This document shows positions 20,450-29,974 of a stretch of DNA of 64,000 nucleotides, piece by piece. Under the pieces are notes generated by a model. The model was not told the origin of the DNA and ran no database searches. It saw only the letters and a list, made by a program, of their open reading frames with translations. The stretch is from Spirobacillus cienkowskii (GTDB taxonomy: Bacteria; Bdellovibrionota_B; Oligoflexia; Silvanigrellales; Silvanigrellaceae). Within the stretch, counting starts at the first letter, position 1, and each line of letters starts with the position of its first letter. Both the position numbers and the translations under genes were made by a program. The stretch covers positions 1,325,501 to 1,389,500 of the forward strand of contig NZ_CP146516.1 of the NCBI RefSeq assembly GCF_037081835.1. The letters run 5' to 3'.

Positions 20450-22239
20450 ATGCGTTTATCATATAGTAAGTATTTGTTTTCTTCAGTTTTTTTTTAAATT
20501 TTTCTGCCTTCTCACAAGAAAGCCTGCCTGAGTTTAAAATTGCATGTTATTACTATAATTCTAATCCAAAATTTGGAGATTATTCTGAGCATTCTAATTA
20601 TGCTCTCTCAAAAGTATTAGTTGGACAAAATAATATTGTCACAGCAATAGATTCCAATCATCAAGAAATTTCAATTAAAGGTAAGGTGATTAATGGTTTT
20701 GTTACTACAGATATTAGTAATAAAAATAATATTTTAAATTATTGTAATCAAGCACTTAATAATTTATCACAAAATTACTTAAACACAGTTTTTCGCAGAC
20801 TCAATTTTTCATTATATGATGTGCGGGCTTTTTCAAGTGGCACTCCTACCGCCCGGTATCATGAAACTATTGCTTCTGGCGAGTCTATTGTTAATTTTAT
20901 TTACCATCCTATACGATATCTCAATTCTCAAGAAATTCGCGAAGCAGCCTCAACAATTGAAATCCCTCAAAAAACTCCAACACAAATTATAGAAATTGAA
21001 ACAAACCAAGCTTTAATATATCCTCCTGAAGAAAAAGTTTTACCAAATCATATTAAACAAATAGTTATTTTTGGAGACAGCTTATCAGATCAAGGAAATT
21101 TAAAGTATAAAACTGGTCATATTCCAGATTTTCCTTATTGGTTTGGTCGATTTTCTGATGGTTTTATCTGGCCAGATTATCTTTTTAAAGCAACTCAAAT
21201 ACCAATTTTAAATTTTTCATATGGTGGCGCAACAACCATAGACTTTAAACATAAATTTGTTGATGGCATAAAGCTATGGGGACAAGCACTAATTACGGGC
21301 AATTTAGAAAATTATTTAAATTACTTTAATAAAGAAATATCAGTTTCAAATACTTCTTTTAGAGAAGAAAATTTAGAGCAAAGAGAAATAAATCATAATG
21401 TTCATGATACCTTATACATTATATGGATAGGCGCTAATGACTTTCTTTCTGTTCTAAATTCTAGTGAATTTGTAAATAAATTTTTTGATGAACCTGATAG
21501 TATTTATGGAAAAAATAAAATTATTGAAGAATCGGTAGCTGGAGTTACTAAAATATATTCAGCTTTAATTGAGAAAGGTGCTAAAAATTTTGCTGTTATT
21601 AATTTACCAAATATTGGTTATACGCCTTATGTTTTAACAACAACTTACAAAAAAGATATATTAAACGATGCTGAAAGATATAAAGAATTTTCGATTAAGT
21701 TAACACAGGCTGTTTATGAATACAATAAACATCTAAATAATAAAATTGAAGAGATTAATAAAACCATAGAAAATAAGATAATTTTAATTGATGTTAATTT
21801 GCAACTTAATAACATGCTTTATGGTAAGCATATGTTTGATGAAACAAAATCTTTCGATTATGGGTTTACCTATTTAAATTCAGAAGTGCTGATTCCTAAT
21901 CAAAATAATATATATATTCAAAAACCTTGTTTTTCTGGTGCTCCTTTATTTAATGTCACTTTTTTCAGCTATTGGAATCCAAATTTTAATAAAACTTTAG
22001 AAGATTTTGAAAGAACAAAAATTTGTTCTAATGATATGAAAGCTAAGGATTTTCAATCTAATAAAAACGCAATTTTTTGGGATAATCCACACCCTTCAAG
22101 CTATGCCCACTGCTTTTTATCTCATTTTATTGAAAAAACTTTAGGAGATAATAATCTTATTGCAAAAAATTCTTTAAGTCTTGACGAAGTAAAAAAAGAG
22201 TGTGGATCTGTTATTAATTATAAATTTAGTATTCATTAA
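20450..22239 (+). pseudogene. Secreted GDSL phospholipase/hemolysin, frameshifted in the signal peptide
   Basis: SGNH-hydrolase related to Vibrio thermolabile hemolysin/lecithinase. Block I FGDSLSDQGN is at about 21070, FSDGFIWPDYL and the glycine block GGATT follow, then IGANDF (block III) and WDNPHPSSYAH near the end (block V, Asp and His). An N-terminal domain of about 150 residues precedes the catalytic part. The natural start is ATG 20450 after AAGAGG and encodes MRLSYSKYLFSSVFF, but frame is lost in a T9 run at 20487-20495. One extra T restores a clean signal peptide (ending FSAFSQ) and a 596-residue protein. As read, only a GTG at 20686 could start the long frame, without secretion signal. 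Either a sequencing slip or a slippage switch. Confidence 0.85.
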
Positions 22240-22329
22240 TTTTCATTAAATGATTGTTTTTTGATAAATTATTAATATAGCAATCAATTTTCCTCCTTCT
22301 TTTAGTATGGGGAGGGGGACGTTAAAATA

Positions 22330-22932
22330 TCAAAATATATATCCAAGAGTTAAACCAAATTCTTGAGTCAAAACTGAATTATTTTTTTCTAAATAATTCA
22401 TTGCTTTTATCCATTCTGGATTGTTTGCAACCGTACTGTATAGATCTTTTCTATTAAGTGGATTATAAAATAATTTCATTCCAGCACCTATGTAAATACC
22501 AAAAGTTAGTCCTGATTTATTTGTAAAACGATAGCCAAATTGAAATGCAGGAGAAAAATTAATTTGTTCTCTCTCAATTTTATTAAAATTATCTCTAACT
22601 TCTTCTGACATATATAAAACTCGAGCTTTTAATCCGATAAATAGTCCTAATGGATTTTTGCTAAAAATATAATAATGCCATTTAGGAACAATACTAAATA
22701 TCTCACGCTTTGTTTGAACAGAATCTGAAGAAAAAGGATTTTGTTTATAAAATTCAATATCAGTTCCGATAAAATGATTCTCAAATATATTGAGTTCATA
22801 ATTTATTCCAAATCCTTGATTGACCATAAGTAAAGGATTGAGTTCTATAAGAGCACTCGATGTTTCTTGAGCCATGCCTGTTTCAAATATAAAACAATTT
22901 AATAAACTTACTTTATAAATAACTTTTCTCAT
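22330..22932 (-). CDS. Probable outer-membrane beta-barrel protein
   Basis: A 200-residue protein with a hydrophobic N-terminus ending MAQ, fitting a signal peptide cleaved near residue 21. Alternating amphipathic strands rich in Tyr, Phe and Gly follow (FGINYELNIF, GLFIGLKARVLYM, FQFGYRF, LTFGIYIGAGMKLFY), and the protein ends LTLGYIF with a terminal Phe. This is the pattern of a small eight-stranded outer-membrane barrel; the terminal aromatic residue is the BAM recognition signal. AAGGG lies upstream of the ATG. I cannot assign a specific family or role. It is convergent with the GDSL lipase gene, about 90 bp away. Confidence 0.65.
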   Translation of the reverse strand: MRKVIYKVSLLNCFIFETGMAQETSSALIELNPLLMVNQGFGINYELNIFENHFIGTDIEFYKQNPFSSDSVQTKREIFSIVPKWHYYIFSKNPLGLFIGLKARVLYMSEEVRDNFNKIEREQINFSPAFQFGYRFTNKSGLTFGIYIGAGMKLFYNPLNRKDLYSTVANNPEWIKAMNYLEKNNSVLTQEFGLTLGYIF

Positions 22933-23037
22933 GTAATGACCCTTTTGAGTAAACTTGTACTTACATTCATAAAATGCTATAGCAGAGAAGAAGGTAAAAA
23001 TGCAAAATGGTTATTTTAACATTCAAGAGTAAGTATT

Positions 23038-23451
23038 ATGAATAGTAAAATGTTTATTTATGAAATGATTATCAAAGAGCACCATTTGGACTCTTTTGCG
23101 CATGTAAACAATGCCGAGTATTTAAAAATTTTAGAAGAGGCACGTTGGGAATTTATTCATCACAACGGCTATGGCCTCGAAGAAATTCAAAAATATAAAA
23201 AAGGTCCAGTTATATTAGAAGTTAATTTAAAATTTATGAAAGAATTAAAACTTCGTGAAAAAATCCAAATTAAAACACAATGCGTTGACTTTAATAGAAA
23301 AATTTTAAAGCTTGAACAAAAAATTATCAATACTAAAAATGAAGTCTGTACTCTTGCATTATTTACATTAGGTTTTTTTGATCTCAATCAAAGAAAAATA
23401 ATTGAAAACACACCCGAATGGATTAAAGCAATTGGAATTGACTCAAATTGA
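23038..23451 (+). CDS. Acyl-CoA thioesterase, 4HBT (YbgC/FadM-like) family
   Basis: Hot-dog-fold thioesterase of 137 residues. The segment HLDSFAHVNNAEYLKILEEA is the 4-hydroxybenzoyl-CoA thioesterase motif (acidic residue, then HVNN and a Tyr), followed by ARWEFI. It would hydrolyse acyl-CoA, probably of medium or long chain; substrate not decidable here. The start follows a weak AAGAG. Its last 29 bp overlap the end of the convergent DUF3025 gene. Confidence 0.85.
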   Translation: MNSKMFIYEMIIKEHHLDSFAHVNNAEYLKILEEARWEFIHHNGYGLEEIQKYKKGPVILEVNLKFMKELKLREKIQIKTQCVDFNRKILKLEQKIINTKNEVCTLALFTLGFFDLNQRKIIENTPEWIKAIGIDSN

Positions 23452-24205
23452 GTAAAAATTCTTTTGCTTTAGTGATTGACAGAGAAAAAAAGGCATTACT
23501 TTTTTTATATAAGCTTCGGTTTGCAAGCAACAAAGCCAAAGAATGATCAACGTACGCTATTTGCTCAATGCTGTTAAGATTAAAAAAACTGTCATCACAC
23601 TGGATTTTAAGAGTACACATTGATAAATCAAGATTACCGTAAACAATTTGTTCATAAGTTGCATGACCAAAAATAAAAGGCATTGATCTTTCAGCAGAAC
23701 ACATCAATGCACATCCTCCTTCATCAAACATTGTTAGAAAATCTTGTTCTCTGCTTCGGCTGATTGGAGATGCTGACCAAGGAAATTGTGCAATTTCATC
23801 AAATGCAATAAAATGCCGCATATTTAAAGCTGCTTTAGATTTAGGAAAATGATACCAAATTTGAGAATTAAAAAAATCATGCCAATTTTTTGAGCGAGTT
23901 TTAACTTCGCCTTTTAGATAAATCCTTGGCTCATACAAATTATCTAAACCAACTTTATGACGTGCTCCTTTTTGTAAAATAAAAAAAATTTCTAAACCCG
24001 AGCGAGTGATAAGACCTTGAGGCTTGTAATAATTCAGTTCATTTAAGCTTGGCCAATCAGTGTTGTTTGAAAAAATCTGACCATATGGCATAATAGGAAA
24101 GAATAGTTCAGAGCATGTTAAAAATTGCGAATTCCAATCTCTCAATGTAGGTTGGGACTTGTTATTTTCTTTTTCTTCAACCCTTGAATTGATAGGGTAT
24201 GCCAT
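23423..24205 (-). CDS. DUF3025 family protein
   Basis: A 260-residue protein recognised by the DUF3025 core: YEPRIYLKGEVKTRSKNWHD, then FFNSQIWYHFPKSKAALNMR and FDEGGCALMC. The family is mostly proteobacterial and of unknown function; conserved Trp-His-Asp and Arg residues suggest an enzyme. No signal peptide is visible. The start codon at 24205-24203 overlaps the divergent DUF503 start (CATG at 24203-24206). A GTGAGG about 8 bases upstream supports this start and lies inside the neighbour's coding region. The 3' end overlaps the thioesterase gene by 29 bp, so the gene is squeezed at both ends. Confidence 0.8.
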   Translation of the reverse strand: MAYPINSRVEEKENNKSQPTLRDWNSQFLTCSELFFPIMPYGQIFSNNTDWPSLNELNYYKPQGLITRSGLEIFFILQKGARHKVGLDNLYEPRIYLKGEVKTRSKNWHDFFNSQIWYHFPKSKAALNMRHFIAFDEIAQFPWSASPISRSREQDFLTMFDEGGCALMCSAERSMPFIFGHATYEQIVYGNLDLSMCTLKIQCDDSFFNLNSIEQIAYVDHSLALLLANRSLYKKSNAFFSLSITKAKEFLLNLSQFQLL

Positions 24206-24683
24206 GTACTTAGCCTCACTTTATGTGGTTCTTGATTTAGATCCCGAAATTATGGTGACCGATCGCGATCGTGTATTACGCTCCTTACGAGAAAAATTAA
24301 AGCAAAAATTTTCTCATCGCATTACGGTTAGAGCAGATGAGAATGAAGGATCTTTGGCTGTTGCTTTGTTTGATGACAATTTTGAGCGTATAAAATCACG
24401 CTTAGATGATGTTAACGAAAAAATTGATGCCATAGGTGAAGCACGTGTGCGTTTTCATCAGGAGCAGATTTTTTGTTGGTATAACGGTAAATTTGTGGAA
24501 ACTAATGATAGTTTAGCTTTTAGTGAACAAAATACAAATCATTTTAAAGGTAATTCAACAATTACTCATTCTTTTCATAGACAAGAAAAAACAATTGTAT
24601 ACACAGATAAGGATGATGAAATAGCGTCTGCTATTCCATCGCGATACTCAAGACGAAGTTTAAGGATACCAACTCGAAAGTGA
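24204..24683 (+). CDS. DUF503 (YlxP-like) family protein
   Basis: A 159-residue protein. The first 95 residues match the small alpha/beta DUF503/YlxP family: a beta strand at the N-terminus (LASLYVVLDLD), then DRDRVLRSLREKLKQKFSHR, then VALFDDNFERIKSRLDDVNE. The rest is a polar, basic tail of about 60 residues not usual for the family. In Firmicutes ylxP sits near rbfA and infB and may bind RNA; here it sits before the prc protease gene, 10 bp away. GATAGGG six bases upstream selects ATG 24204; a longer frame opening at 24159 would run further into the divergent gene and has no ribosome site. Family call moderately sure. Confidence 0.65.
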   Translation: MYLASLYVVLDLDPEIMVTDRDRVLRSLREKLKQKFSHRITVRADENEGSLAVALFDDNFERIKSRLDDVNEKIDAIGEARVRFHQEQIFCWYNGKFVETNDSLAFSEQNTNHFKGNSTITHSFHRQEKTIVYTDKDDEIASAIPSRYSRRSLRIPTRK

Positions 24684-24693
24684 GCATGATTTC

Positions 24694-26835
24694 ATGTATT
24701 TGCGAATAATAAAAATTTTCTTTTTTTCTGTATTTTTTACCTTAATTATTATAGCTGGTCATTATTTTAGCTTTAATACACTGACACAGGTTGCTAATTC
24801 AGAAGAAATAATAAAAAAACCAGCAAAAAAAAATGTTGGCTATTTAACCTGTTCTATGCTGTCAGAAAGAATGAGAGATTTTCTAAAATCTCATTATGTC
24901 TATCGTGAGCTTGATCTTGAATTATCAAAAAGAACTTTTGAAACATTTGTTAATTTTCTTGATCCTGGCAAACTTTATTTTACTTTTGAAGACATTAAAG
25001 AATTTAAGAGGCTTTATTATCACGAAGGAGAAAAAGAAGAGCCGATTATTTTTAATAAAATTAATAACGTAGATTGTCGCTTAATCAATGGAGAAAAAGG
25101 TATCTATGAACGGTATAAAATACGTTTAAAAGAAGCGACCATACTTGCAGAAAATGAATTGAATGAAAAACCAAATTTTACAAAAGATGAATATATTGAA
25201 ACAGATCGCAAAAAAATAGAATGGGTTAAGTCAACCGCAGAATTAAAAGATCGCTGGAGAAAAACAATCAAATTTATACTTTTAAATATGAAAGAATCAG
25301 ATGATATAAAAAAAATTAAAAAAAGATTATTAAAACGGTATGAAATGATTAAAAAAGATGCAGAAGCAAGAACAACAGATGAAATTTATTCTATATTTTT
25401 AAACGCTTTTGCTCTTTCTTTAGATCCTCATTCTAGTTTTTTAACTCCTGTTGATAATGATCAATTTCAAATTGGATTTAGTCTAAAATTTGTTGGGATT
25501 GGTGCGACATTAAAAAGTGTTGATGGCTATACAATTGTTGATGCCATAGTACCTGGGGGAGCGGCGGCAAAAGATGGTCGTTTAAAAAAGAATGATAAAA
25601 TTGTTGCGGTCGATGCAGGAGATGGATCAGGTATTCAAGATGTTATAGAAATGGATCTTTCTAAGGTTGTTCAGCTTATTCGTGGTAAAGAAGGATCGCA
25701 TGTCAAACTTGTTATATTAAGAAAAGAAGTCGATGGTAAAATAAATCGTTTTTCTATCATTTTAAAACGTGCTGTTGTTCATTTTAAAGACAGCGAAGCT
25801 AAAAGCGAGGTTATAACACAAGGTAAGTACAAACTTGGGATTATAAATTTGCCAAGTTTTTATATTGATTATAAAGGTTGTCAAGAAAGTCCTATAACGT
25901 GTCGCAGTTCTTCTAATGATATGGCGCGAGAAGTTAAAAAATTAAAAGCAGCACAGGTCGATGGAATTCTACTTGACTTACGAAGAAATGGTGGCGGAGA
26001 TCTTTCTGAAACACAAAAAATTGTTGGTTTATTTATTAAAAATCCAGTGGTCACGCAGGTAGAATATCGAGAAAAACAAGTGAGAACATTGGAGTCTGAA
26101 GTCAAAGAACCATTGTATTTAGGTCCATTGGCAATTTTAGTGAGTAAATATACAGCATCAGCTTCTGAAATTTTATCGGGCGCTGTGCAGGATTATGGAC
26201 GTGGTATTATTTTAGGTGATTCTAGAACATTTGGAAAAGGCACAGTACAAACTGTAATTGAGGTGCCAGGTTCTGGTGGAAGACCAACAGATGGGGCAAT
26301 TCATGTTACAATTGCTAAATTTTTTAGACCTAGCGGTAAAAGTAACCAAGAAAAAGGTGTGTTATCAGATATAATCATTCCTGATATTATTGATGTTATG
26401 GATATTGGTGAAAAAGAAAATGATTACGCACTTCCCTATACAACAATTAAAGCTTCAAGAGATTTTAAACCAGAAAAAGACTTATCAAATATAATTCAAA
26501 AACTTAACAAAATAAGTACACAACGTGTAGAAAAATCTCCAGACTTTAAAAAAATCTTAGAAGCGATTGAGAAAGCTAAAAAAGACAAACAAGCTAAAAA
26601 TACATTAGTTTCTCTTAAAGAAAATGAAAGTCTAGTGTCAAAAGACAAAAAAACAAGTCATTCAAAAAAAGATGTCGTAAAGTCAGGCGTAGTTGATTTA
26701 AAGCAAATGCCAGAAGAAGAAGAGTCATCCTTTGATTTTTCACCAAAAGTTGTGCAAAAAAATGACTTTATTCTTAAAGAAGCCGGAAATATTCTTGTGG
26801 ATTTTATTCCACAAATAAACCAAATGCAAAAATAG
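24694..26835 (+). CDS. prc: Tail-specific protease Prc/Tsp (S41 family)
   Basis: Carboxy-terminal processing protease of 713 residues, close to the 680-residue E. coli Prc. One N-terminal membrane segment (about 5-27) anchors or exports it to the periplasm. An N-terminal domain (LSERMRDFLKSHYVY, FLDPGKLYFTFEDI) precedes a PDZ domain at about 255-340 (GIGATLKSVDGYTIV, VPGGAAAKDGRLKKNDKIVA). The S41 catalytic region has the Ser-Lys dyad: Ser in TASASEI (about 26155-26169) and Lys in FGKGTVQ (about 26230-26250). A Lys-rich tail follows. It trims or degrades periplasmic proteins and in several bacteria controls cell-wall hydrolases. It probably shares a transcript with the DUF503 gene. Confidence 0.94.
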   Translation: MYLRIIKIFFFSVFFTLIIIAGHYFSFNTLTQVANSEEIIKKPAKKNVGYLTCSMLSERMRDFLKSHYVYRELDLELSKRTFETFVNFLDPGKLYFTFEDIKEFKRLYYHEGEKEEPIIFNKINNVDCRLINGEKGIYERYKIRLKEATILAENELNEKPNFTKDEYIETDRKKIEWVKSTAELKDRWRKTIKFILLNMKESDDIKKIKKRLLKRYEMIKKDAEARTTDEIYSIFLNAFALSLDPHSSFLTPVDNDQFQIGFSLKFVGIGATLKSVDGYTIVDAIVPGGAAAKDGRLKKNDKIVAVDAGDGSGIQDVIEMDLSKVVQLIRGKEGSHVKLVILRKEVDGKINRFSIILKRAVVHFKDSEAKSEVITQGKYKLGIINLPSFYIDYKGCQESPITCRSSSNDMAREVKKLKAAQVDGILLDLRRNGGGDLSETQKIVGLFIKNPVVTQVEYREKQVRTLESEVKEPLYLGPLAILVSKYTASASEILSGAVQDYGRGIILGDSRTFGKGTVQTVIEVPGSGGRPTDGAIHVTIAKFFRPSGKSNQEKGVLSDIIIPDIIDVMDIGEKENDYALPYTTIKASRDFKPEKDLSNIIQKLNKISTQRVEKSPDFKKILEAIEKAKKDKQAKNTLVSLKENESLVSKDKKTSHSKKDVVKSGVVDLKQMPEEEESSFDFSPKVVQKNDFILKEAGNILVDFIPQINQMQK

Positions 26836-26876
26836 TAATTTTTTCATCGTTAAATTTATTTAATAAGAGATATTCA

Positions 26877-27905
26877 ATGTTACAAGAAAAAAAAATTTTT
26901 GATATTACAATTTTAGGAGGCGGTCCTACAGGTCTTTTTGCAGCATTTTATGCTGGTATGAGAAATGCTAGTTGTAAGATAATAGATTCTATGCCAGCTC
27001 TTGGAGGTAGATTAACTGCTGTATATCCAGAAAAATATATTTATGATGTAGCTGGATTTCCAAAAATACTTGCAAAAGATCTAATCGATAATTTAATTTT
27101 GCAAATTAAGCCTTATAACTCTGAAATTTGTCTTAATCAAAATGCGCAAATTTTAAAGAGAAATACTCAAGAAGATATATGGGAAATTCATACAGAATCA
27201 GAAATTCACTATACCAAAACAATCATAATAGCTGCTGGAGTGGGCTCTTATACTCCTAAAAAACATACTGCAAAAGGTGCTCTTGATTTTGAAGGAAAAG
27301 GAATTAGCTATGCAGTGCTAGAAAAAGAATTATTTAGAAATAGACGCGTGATTATTGCTGGTGGTGGTGATTCTGCGTTAGATTGGGCAAATGAACTCGT
27401 TCATTTGGCTCAATCTGTAACTTTAATCCATCGTTCGAGCGCTTTTCGAGCACATGATGACTCAATTTTAAAGTTACAAAAAACATCAGCAAGAATTATA
27501 TTAAATACAGAAATTGTTGGATTTTTTGGGAATAATCGTTTAAAACAGGTTTGTATTAAAAATATTGATAATGACCATGAAGAAATTCTTGAAGCTGATG
27601 ATGCAATAGTGATGTTTGGATTTCATAGTTCTCTTGGAAAAATTAAAGATTGGGGTGTAGAGTTGCTTGGTAACGGAATTCAAGTAAATGAAAAAATGGA
27701 AACTAATTTACCAGGAGTCTTTGCTGCTGGTGATATTGCAAAATATAGTGCAAAGCTTGATTTGATTGTTTCTGGATTTTCTGAAGCTGCTATTGCAGTT
27801 GCTTTTGCAAAAGTTTTTATGAATCCTAAAGAAAAAGCCCAGCCATTGCATTCAACGACAATTATGGAAATAAAACAAAGAAAAGAAAAACGAGCTGCGC
27901 AGTAA
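26877..27905 (+). CDS. Ferredoxin--NADP reductase, thioredoxin-reductase-like type
   Basis: Flavoprotein of 342 residues. The FAD-binding GGGPTG at 14-19, ALGGRLTAVYPEKYIYDVAG, the NADPH-binding VIIAGGGDSALDWA at about 157-170, and the C-terminal GVFAAGDIAKY match type-2 ferredoxin/flavodoxin-NADP reductases (YumC family). No redox-active CxxC is present between the two nucleotide domains, which separates it from thioredoxin reductase. It would exchange electrons between NADPH and ferredoxin. The ATG follows a weak purine-rich stretch, 41 bp after prc. Cytosolic. Confidence 0.92.
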   Translation: MLQEKKIFDITILGGGPTGLFAAFYAGMRNASCKIIDSMPALGGRLTAVYPEKYIYDVAGFPKILAKDLIDNLILQIKPYNSEICLNQNAQILKRNTQEDIWEIHTESEIHYTKTIIIAAGVGSYTPKKHTAKGALDFEGKGISYAVLEKELFRNRRVIIAGGGDSALDWANELVHLAQSVTLIHRSSAFRAHDDSILKLQKTSARIILNTEIVGFFGNNRLKQVCIKNIDNDHEEILEADDAIVMFGFHSSLGKIKDWGVELLGNGIQVNEKMETNLPGVFAAGDIAKYSAKLDLIVSGFSEAAIAVAFAKVFMNPKEKAQPLHSTTIMEIKQRKEKRAAQ

Positions 27906-27946
27906 TTGCAGATGTGGAGTATTAAAGTAACTGGTAGGGTTTTTAA

Positions 27947-29974
27947 ATGAAAAATACAACTTTATCAAAAAATAATTTTTCCACATTTGATAATAATCAA
28001 ATTCTTAAAAATTTAGATTACGAATGGCTTGTCACAAATGGTTTGGGTGGGTATTCTTCAGGAACAATTTCTGGGATACTAAATAGAAGATATCATGGAT
28101 TATTTATTACTCCGCAAAATCCTCCATTAGATAGAAGATATTATGTATCTAAAATAGAAGAAACAATTTTTATTAATGATAAAGAATTTTTATTAAGTGC
28201 AAATAGATGGCGAAATTCTGAGGCAATTCATCCTGCAGGATATCAATATATTGATAGTTTTTTCTTAGATGAAAATATTCCAACTTGGATTTTTCGATGC
28301 GATAAATTATTTATTGAAAAAAAAATATTTATGCCATTAAAAAAAAATCAAGTATATATTTGTTATAAAGTAATAAGTCATGATTACGCAGATATTATAC
28401 CAAATTTTAAAATAAAGTGTGATCTTTTTGTAAATAATAGAAATATTCATGAAATTAAAAAAAATCCAAATATTTTTGCGGAATTTAATTCTAAAGATAT
28501 TGAATTTTTTAACGAAAATAAAGAGAAAATTTTTGAATCTTTTAGTAATATGGAGTTCAAAGAAGTAAAAAATATTACTTATATTAACTATGAGCTATTA
28601 GAAGAGAAAAATCGCGGTTTTGACTATGTAGAAGATCATATATTAGGTGCTAGTTTTAGTTCTAATTTAAATATAGATGAAGTCAATTATATAGTTATTA
28701 ATGCTGACAAACACAATAATGTTGAGTTACCCTACAAAATTATAAATGAAATTAAAATTAGCAATAAAGTTATAATTGATGGATGGAAAGAGAAAGTTCA
28801 TAATACTCCAAAATGGATCGAGCAGCTGCTATATTCAGTAAATTTATTTATAGTTAATAGAGCAAAAAAAAATAATTTATCCTCTGATAAAACAATTATA
28901 GCCGGGTATCATTGGTTTGGCGATTGGGGACGCGATACAATGATAAGTCTTCCTGGTTTATGTCTTGCAACGCAGCAATATCATATTGCGCGCGAAATTC
29001 TTGAAAACTATGCGCAATATATTGATCAAGGTATGATTCCAAATCGCTTTCCTGATAATAATCATTTACCAGATTATAATACCGCAGATGCAACTTTTTG
29101 GTTTTTTGAAGCGGTTTTTCAATATTACTTTGCAACTAAAGATTTAGATTTCTTAAAATTTTTGTATCCTTATTTACAAAAAATTATTGAAAATCATTTA
29201 AAAGGAACGCGATATAATATTTATTGTGATCCAAATGATGCATTAATTTATGCAGGAGAAAATGGTACCCAGCTTACTTGGATGGATGCTAAAATTGGTG
29301 ATTACGTTGTGACGCCGCGAGTTGGTAAACCAATTGAAATCAATGCATTATGGTACAATGCGTTAACAAATTTTGTGGATCTTTGTCTTGAATTAAAGTA
29401 CCCGCATGAAAAATATTTACAAATTTCTCAAACAGTTAAAAAAAATTTATTATTATTTTGGAATGAGGAATTGGGTTACTGTTATGATGTTTTAAATTCA
29501 AAGGATGGTCATGATACATCATTAAGACCTAATCAGATTATCGCTCTTTCATTAAATCATTGTCCTTTTTCAGCATTTCAAAAGAAAAGTATTTTAGATC
29601 ATTGTGGTCGTTCGTTATTAACCTATTATGGTTTACGCTCGTTATCTAAAGATGCTAAGGATTATAAAGGACTTTATATCGGAACTCCGTGGGATCGGGA
29701 TAATGCTTATCATCAAGGAACAGTTTGGGGATGGCTTTTAGGAAAATATGCTATAGCTTTTCATAACGTAACAAAAAATGCTAATGTTGCAATTTCTTTT
29801 TTAGAACCCTTAGAAAAGCATATTAATCAATCAGGAATTGGTTTTATCAGTGAAATTTTTGATGGCAACTATCCATTTATAGCAAGAGGTTGTATTGCTC
29901 AGGCTTGGAGTGTTGCAGAAACTTTAAATGCTTGGAGTAAGATTTCAAAACATTTAAATCAAAAAATTAATTAA
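27947..29974 (+). CDS. Glycogen debranching enzyme (archaeal-type amylo-alpha-1,6-glucosidase)
   Basis: A 675-residue enzyme of the GDE N-terminal/GDE_C type. The N-terminal domain opens with EWLVTNGLGGYSSGTISG and RRYHGLFI. The catalytic (alpha/alpha)6 barrel, from about 300, contains HWFGDWGRDTMISLPGL, NTADATFWFFEA and a late GTVWGWLLG. It should remove alpha-1,6 branches from glycogen or maltodextrins. GGTAGGG upstream supports the start. The product is unusually Asn/Lys/Ile-rich in the middle of the N-terminal domain, in line with local AT content. Its last 4 bp overlap the convergent epimerase-like gene. Confidence 0.9.
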   Translation: MKNTTLSKNNFSTFDNNQILKNLDYEWLVTNGLGGYSSGTISGILNRRYHGLFITPQNPPLDRRYYVSKIEETIFINDKEFLLSANRWRNSEAIHPAGYQYIDSFFLDENIPTWIFRCDKLFIEKKIFMPLKKNQVYICYKVISHDYADIIPNFKIKCDLFVNNRNIHEIKKNPNIFAEFNSKDIEFFNENKEKIFESFSNMEFKEVKNITYINYELLEEKNRGFDYVEDHILGASFSSNLNIDEVNYIVINADKHNNVELPYKIINEIKISNKVIIDGWKEKVHNTPKWIEQLLYSVNLFIVNRAKKNNLSSDKTIIAGYHWFGDWGRDTMISLPGLCLATQQYHIAREILENYAQYIDQGMIPNRFPDNNHLPDYNTADATFWFFEAVFQYYFATKDLDFLKFLYPYLQKIIENHLKGTRYNIYCDPNDALIYAGENGTQLTWMDAKIGDYVVTPRVGKPIEINALWYNALTNFVDLCLELKYPHEKYLQISQTVKKNLLLFWNEELGYCYDVLNSKDGHDTSLRPNQIIALSLNHCPFSAFQKKSILDHCGRSLLTYYGLRSLSKDAKDYKGLYIGTPWDRDNAYHQGTVWGWLLGKYAIAFHNVTKNANVAISFLEPLEKHINQSGIGFISEIFDGNYPFIARGCIAQAWSVAETLNAWSKISKHLNQKIN

